Below, one piece after another: positions 60,901 to 64,000 of a DNA stretch of 64,000 nt. This DNA comes from Nonomuraea aridisoli (lineage in GTDB: Bacteria > Actinomycetota > Actinomycetes > Streptosporangiales > Streptosporangiaceae). Location of the stretch: assembly GCF_003236395.1 (NCBI RefSeq), contig NZ_POUD01000007.1, positions 1 through 64,000 of the forward strand. Direction: 5' to 3'. A model generated the notes under the pieces. That model did not search any database. It was not told where the DNA came from and saw only the letters and a list, made by a program, of their open reading frames with translations. Positions within the stretch are counted from its first letter, which is position 1. The number at the start of each line of letters is the position of its first letter. The position numbers and the translations under genes were made by a program.

Positions 60901-62154
60901 CAGGATCTCGCCCTGGGCGTCGACGTCGATCTTGCGGGTGAGGTCGCCGTTCGCGACCGCCGTGGTCACCTGGGCGATGTTGCGCACCTGGTACGTCAGG
61001 TTGGCGGCCATGGAGTTGACGTTGTCGGTGAGGTCCTTCCAGACGCCCGACACACCCTTCACCTCGGCGCGCCCGCCCAGCTTTCCTTCGGTGCCGACCT
61101 CGCGGGCGACGCGGGTGACCTCGTCGGCGAAGGACGACAGCTGGTCGACCATCGTGTTGAGGGTGTCCTTCAGCTGCAGGATCTCGCCCTGGGCGTCGAC
61201 GGTGATCTTTTTCGACAGGTTGCCCTGGGCCACCGCCGTCGCCACGGTCGCGATGCTGCGCACCTGGGAGGTGAGGTTGTTGGCCATGAAGTTGACGTTG
61301 TCGGTCAGGTCCTTCCAGACCCCCGACACGCCGGTCACCTGCGCCTGGCCGCCCAGCTGGCCCTCGGTGCCGACCTCGCGGGCCACGCGGGTGACCTCTT
61401 CGGCGAAGGCGGACAGCTGGTCGACCATCGTGTTGACGGTGTTCTTCAGCTCGAACATCTCGCCCACGGCGTCGACGGTGACCTTGCGGCTCAGGTCGCC
61501 CCTCGCCACGGCGGTGGTCACCACGGCGATGTCGCGCACCTGCGCCGCCACCCGGGAGGACATCGTGTTGACGGCTTCGGTGAGGTCGCGCCAGCTCCCC
61601 GACATGCCGCGCAGATTGGCGCTGCCGCCCAGCCGGCCCTCGGTGCCGGCCTCGCGGGCCACCCGGGTCACCTCGCTGTTGAACAGCGCGAGCTGGTCGA
61701 CCATGCCGTTGATCGCCTTGCCCAGGCGGCGCACCTCGCCGCGCGCCGACCGGTCGAGGTCGATGCGCCGCGACAGGTCCCCCTTGGCCACCGCGTCGAT
61801 GACGTCGGCCGCGCCGCTCACCGGGCTCACCAGGGCGTCGATCAGCATGTTGACCGACTCGACGCTCTCGGCCCACGCGCCGACGCCCGGCCCGGGGGTC
61901 AGGCGCTCGCCGAAGCGGCCCTCCTTGACGACCTCCCGGCGCACGCGTGACAGCTCGTTGGCGAGGTGTTCGCGCCGGTCGGCGACCTCGTTGAGGAGCA
62001 GCCGCACTTCGCTGAGAATGCCAGGAGGCGCATGGGGGACCCGGCGTCGGAAGTCGCCGTCACGCCAAGAGAACAGCGTCTCGAGGATCGGCACGAGATC
62101 GGACTCGGTGTAAGTCCTCTCCTCCGGGCTTGGCGCAACCTTGGCCGTGGTCAT
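57970..62154 (-). CDS. Giant poly-HAMP hybrid histidine kinase
   Basis: This 1394-residue protein has no TM helix. An N-terminal region (1-108) is followed by about seven HAMP units (about 108-700; [21 protein letters not shown] type), each with a second HAMP-like half ([17 protein letters not shown]). A GAF domain (about 720-890), a coiled coil, HisKA with H966 ([11 protein letters not shown]), an HATPase domain ([29 protein letters not shown]) and a receiver with D1309 complete the chain. It is like the fungal Nik1/bacterial poly-HAMP class, usually osmotic or stress sensors. Start ATG 62154 has AAGGAGG 5 nt upstream; GTG 62205 is a weaker alternative. It forms an operon with the response regulator and is divergent from the SpoIIE-type gene. 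Confidence 0.92.
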   Translation of the reverse strand: MTTAKVAPSPEERTYTESDLVPILETLFSWRDGDFRRRVPHAPPGILSEVRLLLNEVADRREHLANELSRVRREVVKEGRFGERLTPGPGVGAWAESVESVNMLIDALVSPVSGAADVIDAVAKGDLSRRIDLDRSARGEVRRLGKAINGMVDQLALFNSEVTRVAREAGTEGRLGGSANLRGMSGSWRDLTEAVNTMSSRVAAQVRDIAVVTTAVARGDLSRKVTVDAVGEMFELKNTVNTMVDQLSAFAEEVTRVAREVGTEGQLGGQAQVTGVSGVWKDLTDNVNFMANNLTSQVRSIATVATAVAQGNLSKKITVDAQGEILQLKDTLNTMVDQLSSFADEVTRVAREVGTEGKLGGRAEVKGVSGVWKDLTDNVNSMAANLTYQVRNIAQVTTAVANGDLTRKIDVDAQGEILELKSTMNTMVDQLSSFASEVTRVAREVGTEGQLGGQAQVRGVSGVWKDLTDNVNSMANNLTSQVRQIAAVSSAVAQGNLSKKITVDAQGEMLQLKDTLNTMVDQLSSFADEVTRVAREVGTEGQLGGQARVKGVSGVWKDLTDNVNSMANNLTYQVRNIAEVTTAVANGDLTRKIDVDAQGEILALKTTVNRMVDQLSSFASEVTRVAREVGSEGQLGGQARVEGVEGTWKRLTESVNELAGSLTTQIRAIATVTSAVARGDLTRSIAVEAQGELAELKDNINSMVANLRETTQANQEQDWLKSNLARISRLMQGHRDLLEVAKLTMSELTPLVSARYGAFYSIDPEAEGELILIGGYGVRPDRGPRQRFAIGEGIVGQAAAEGRHIVLDDVPPNFITIDSGLSRSTPAQIVVLPILFENRVLGVLELASFTPFGEVHLDFLTQLVETIGVTMNTIIANSRTEDLLTESQRLTRELQERSDELQRQQEELRRSNAELEDKAALLAKQNRAIEIQNFQIEQARRTLEERAEQLAVSSRYKSEFLANMSHELRTPLNSLLVLAKLLTENAEGNLTSQQVEFARTIHSAGSALLQLINDMLDLSKVEAGRMDIHPIQVSLPKMVDLLEAAFAPLAQDKGLSFSVEVEPDVPQELRADEQRLQQVLRNLLSNAVKFTPRGEVKLRVAKAPVGVDFDDDALHDAHDLLAFQVIDTGIGIAPDKRDVIFEAFRQADGTTSRKYGGTGLGLAICRDIARLLGGEIHVDSELGNGSTFTLYLPASYTGPLTATDGGAARRQLMTPPADEPAAAAPEPPMPLDLPMPELVEPPVETPTQWQGDDPLNGAKILIVDDDIRNVFALTSVLERHGSTVVYAENGREGIEQLERNEDVALVLMDIMMPEMDGWATTSAIRRMPQFADLPIIALTAKVMRGDREKSIASGASDYVPKPVDVDRLLERLRGWLSRGRGPASDSSASPAEGS
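60241..61665 (-). repeat. Six exactly phased 276-bp repeats within the poly-HAMP kinase
   Basis: The conserved repeat mark (minus-strand GCCCGCGAGGTCGGC-like sequence) starts at 60265, 60541, 60817, 61093, 61369 and 61645, each exactly 276 bp (92 codons) apart. The inner four units are nearly identical in DNA, and the outer ones are more diverged. Inner units alternate in two versions (ANGDLTRKI and AQGNLSKKI), a two-unit 552-bp super-period. Confidence 0.92.
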
Positions 62155-62274
62155 GGGGCCTCCTTCACTCGCGGCTGGCTCCTGCGAGTGATTCAAGTCT
62201 GTCACGATGAGTAGCTCGTAGTCCTGTCCTTGGATTTACCCCAAGTCACCGGGAAGTGTGGTAGGCACGTTGGG

Positions 62275-63816
62275 ATGACTGGTTCTCCCCAAGCAGTGCT
62301 CGCTGCGACGTTCGCGCCGGGCGATACTGCTGTGACGTCTGCGATGCGGTTCACGCGCGAGGTGTTGACCGCGTGGGCCACCGGTGGTGTGCTCCACACC
62401 GCCGAGCAGGTCGCAGGAGATCTGGCGGAGCAGGTCGCCGCCGAGCCCTTTGAGGTGATTTGGAAGCATTTCGGGAGCGCGGTCCAGGTCGAACTGCGGC
62501 AACGCAACCTCTCCCAGGGCGATCTCAAGCCTCCTTCCGTGAACGTCGAGGAGTGGGGAGTCACCTTCCAGGGCGATTCCCGTGTCCATTGGGCTAGGCT
62601 CACGCTACCTGGCTCAGCGGACCAAGTGGCAGCCGAATGGCTGGAGGAGAGCTCGCGGGGCCCCCATTGGCTGGGCTTCCTGGCAGACGCGAGCGACCTG
62701 CTGGCGGGCACTCTCGACCCCGACATGGTGCCGGCGATCATCGCCCAGGTCGTGGTGCCGCGGTTGTCGAGCTGGTGCGCCGTCTACACCTCCGACCACA
62801 GTGGCCCGCCGCGACTGGTCTACCTCTGGCACGCCGACGAGTCCCGTATCGACGGCCTGCGCGAGCAGCTGTCCGAGATGGACATCGCGGCCGCCGACAC
62901 GCGGGTGACCTCCACGATCCACCTGGCCGAGTGGCAGGTGCTGGCCGTACCGCTCACCGCACGCGGGCGCACCCTCGGCATGATGTGCCTGGGCCGCACC
63001 GACCGCTTCCCCGACGAGGTCATCCAGTTCGCCGACGACATCGGCAGGCGCGCCGCCCTGGCCATGGACAACGCCCGGCTCTACGCCCAGCAGGCCGCCG
63101 CCAACCGCGCCCTGCAGCGCAGCCTGCTGCCGCCCAACGAGCCCGAGGTCCCGGGCCTCGACTACGGCGTCATCTACGAGCCCGCCGGCGAGGCCAACGA
63201 GGTCGGCGGCGACTTCTACGACCTGTTCAAGGCGGGCGACGACTCCTGGCGCTTCGCGATCGGCGACGTGTGCGGCACCGGCCCGGAGGCCGCCGCCGTG
63301 ACCGGCCTGGCCCGCCACACGCTGCGCCTGCTCGCCCGCGAGGGCTACGGCATCGCCGCGGTGCTCGGCCGCCTCAACCAGGCGATCCTGGAGGAGGGCG
63401 AACGCGCGCGCTTCCTGACGCTGCTGCACGGCGACATCACGCCCGTCGAGAGCGGGCTGGAGGTGCGCCTGGTCTCGGCCGGCCACCCCGAGGCGCTGCG
63501 GCTCAAGCCCAACGGCAAGGTCGAGTCGGTCACCACGCCGCAGTCGCTGCTCGGCGTCTTCCACGAGGTCGTGTTCGAGGCCGACACCGTCCATCTCGAC
63601 CACGGCGACGTGCTGCTGGCCGTGACCGACGGCGTCACCGAGCGGCGCTCCGGCGGGCGGCTGCTCGACGACGACGGCGGCCTGGCCAAGATGTTGTCCG
63701 AGTGCGCCGGCCTGTCGGCCCGGGCGGTGGCCGAGCGGATCCGCAGGGGCGCGGCCGAGTTCGCCGCCGAGCCGAGCGCCGACGACCTGGCCATCGTGGT
63801 GCTGCGCGCCCGCTGA
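62275..63816 (+). CDS. SpoIIE-family PP2C phosphatase with GAF and degenerate ATPase-like N-domain
   Basis: This 513-residue protein has an N-terminal part (about 20-125) resembling a worn RsbW-type ATPase (MRFTREVLTAWATGGVLHTAEQVAGDL). A GAF domain (about 145-275) and a coiled linker (about 265-285) follow. The PP2C-like domain (about 290-513) keeps the metal Asps D313 (GGDFYDLF) and D331 (GDVCGTG), and the ending SADDLAIVVLRAR. It should dephosphorylate an anti-anti-sigma factor in partner switching, though none is encoded nearby. ATG 62275 is the likely start (TAGGCA 7 nt upstream); an earlier in-frame ATG at 62230 exists. It is divergent from the poly-HAMP kinase gene, suggesting a shared stress pathway. 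Confidence 0.88.
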   Translation: MTGSPQAVLAATFAPGDTAVTSAMRFTREVLTAWATGGVLHTAEQVAGDLAEQVAAEPFEVIWKHFGSAVQVELRQRNLSQGDLKPPSVNVEEWGVTFQGDSRVHWARLTLPGSADQVAAEWLEESSRGPHWLGFLADASDLLAGTLDPDMVPAIIAQVVVPRLSSWCAVYTSDHSGPPRLVYLWHADESRIDGLREQLSEMDIAAADTRVTSTIHLAEWQVLAVPLTARGRTLGMMCLGRTDRFPDEVIQFADDIGRRAALAMDNARLYAQQAAANRALQRSLLPPNEPEVPGLDYGVIYEPAGEANEVGGDFYDLFKAGDDSWRFAIGDVCGTGPEAAAVTGLARHTLRLLAREGYGIAAVLGRLNQAILEEGERARFLTLLHGDITPVESGLEVRLVSAGHPEALRLKPNGKVESVTTPQSLLGVFHEVVFEADTVHLDHGDVLLAVTDGVTERRSGGRLLDDDGGLAKMLSECAGLSARAVAERIRRGAAEFAAEPSADDLAIVVLRAR

Positions 63817-63820
63817 GCCC

Positions 63821-64000
63821 CTACCCGTCGATCTTCACGGCGGTCGTGTGCTTGCGGGCGAACTCCAGCTGCCGCGCCGTCTGCGTGATGCGCTCCGCGA
63901 CCACGAGCGAGGCGCCGATGGCGTCGTAGGTGTAGACCTCGTGCTCGCGGCCGTGCTCGGTGAGCTTGGCCACGTACTTCTCGATCTGGCGCAGCGGGCA
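63821..64000 (-). CDS. C-terminus of an S9-like (prolyl oligopeptidase) alpha/beta hydrolase, partial
   Basis: The last 59 residues are present (CPLRQIEKYVAKLTEHG, EVYTYDAIGASLVVAERITQ, ARQLEFARKHT); the gene enters from the right edge. The pattern matches the end of S9-type peptidases, where the catalytic His normally sits in YDAGHGSL. Here the corresponding sequence is YDAIGASL, with no His. It is convergent with the SpoIIE-type gene (4-bp gap). The identification rests on a short fragment. Confidence 0.55.
   Translation of the reverse strand, partial: CPLRQIEKYVAKLTEHGREHEVYTYDAIGASLVVAERITQTARQLEFARKHTTAVKIDG

Noticed and set aside
60241-61665. Regular repeats considered as a CRISPR-like or satellite array
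   Set aside because: The 276-bp units have no spacers and are in-frame HAMP coding units of one kinase gene.
58315-61950. Very long open frame (about 1200 codons) antisense to the poly-HAMP kinase
   Set aside because: It mirrors the kinase frame in GC-rich DNA, has repetitive His/Val/Asp/Gly composition and no domain, and the kinase has clear motifs throughout.

Overview
The window is very GC-rich, with strong third-position GC bias, GTG starts, many 4-nt overlaps (GTGA/ATGA) and a dense two-strand layout, so it is almost certainly an actinomycete chromosome. Conservon (Cvn) operons, an MmyB-type regulator next to an SDR gene, a DUF3151-fba-purA neighbourhood, a poly-HAMP hybrid kinase and a fused ECF sigma/anti-sigma protein suggest a Streptosporangiales-like genus (Nonomuraea, Streptosporangium or Microbispora relatives). 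That placement is inference from gene content. I saw no rRNA, tRNA, CRISPR array, insertion sequence or prophage.

Layout. 1-2.3 kb: divergent helix-turn-helix regulator and short-chain dehydrogenase, then a broken second SDR. 2.7-3.4 kb: DUF998 membrane protein. 3.4-9.5 kb: two convergent conservons, a two-gene half unit (cvnA-cvnC) meeting a complete cvnA-B-C-D unit at a shared CTAG stop. 9.6-13 kb: PrsW-like membrane protease translationally coupled to a Tat-exported flavoprotein, then a lipoprotein. 13-22.3 kb: surface-glycan region (two-domain glycosyltransferase, UDP-GlcNAc 2-epimerase, GT4, UDP-GlcNAc/ManNAc dehydrogenase, GT4, DUF4434 protein), probably making and polymerising UDP-ManNAcA-type sugars. 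22.4-24.2 kb: NrtR-like Nudix regulator and HisC-like aminotransferase.

24.2-35.7 kb: a glycan-uptake and breakdown cluster. A minus operon encodes two ABC permeases and a Tat-exported toroid protein. A plus operon encodes the solute-binding lipoprotein, a Gfo/Idh/MocA oxidoreductase, a heparinase II/III-like protein and two amidohydrolases. The divergent operons share a control region with a 17-bp direct repeat. The cluster is bracketed by two same-orientation paralogs of a little-described one-component regulator (IGVxGPHDLVE N-domain, cyclase-like middle, C-terminal winged helix). A third paralog follows murA at 42.4 kb.

35.8-53.1 kb: mostly housekeeping (GNAT, glycerophosphodiesterase, CorA, purD, purC, murA, EamA exporter, class III aminotransferase, FAH-family hydrolase, AraC regulator, purA, DUF3151, fba, DedA, pyrE). 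53.2-64 kb: signalling. It holds a single polypeptide joining an ECF sigma factor, a zinc anti-sigma motif, a membrane segment and a large extracellular part; a NYN-domain RNase-like protein with repeats; a response regulator; a giant poly-HAMP hybrid kinase with six exactly phased 276-bp repeat units; a divergent SpoIIE-type phosphatase; and the C-terminus of an S9-like peptidase cut by the window edge. Many transcription units start with a TANNNT box 6-8 nt before the start codon, pointing to widespread leaderless transcription.
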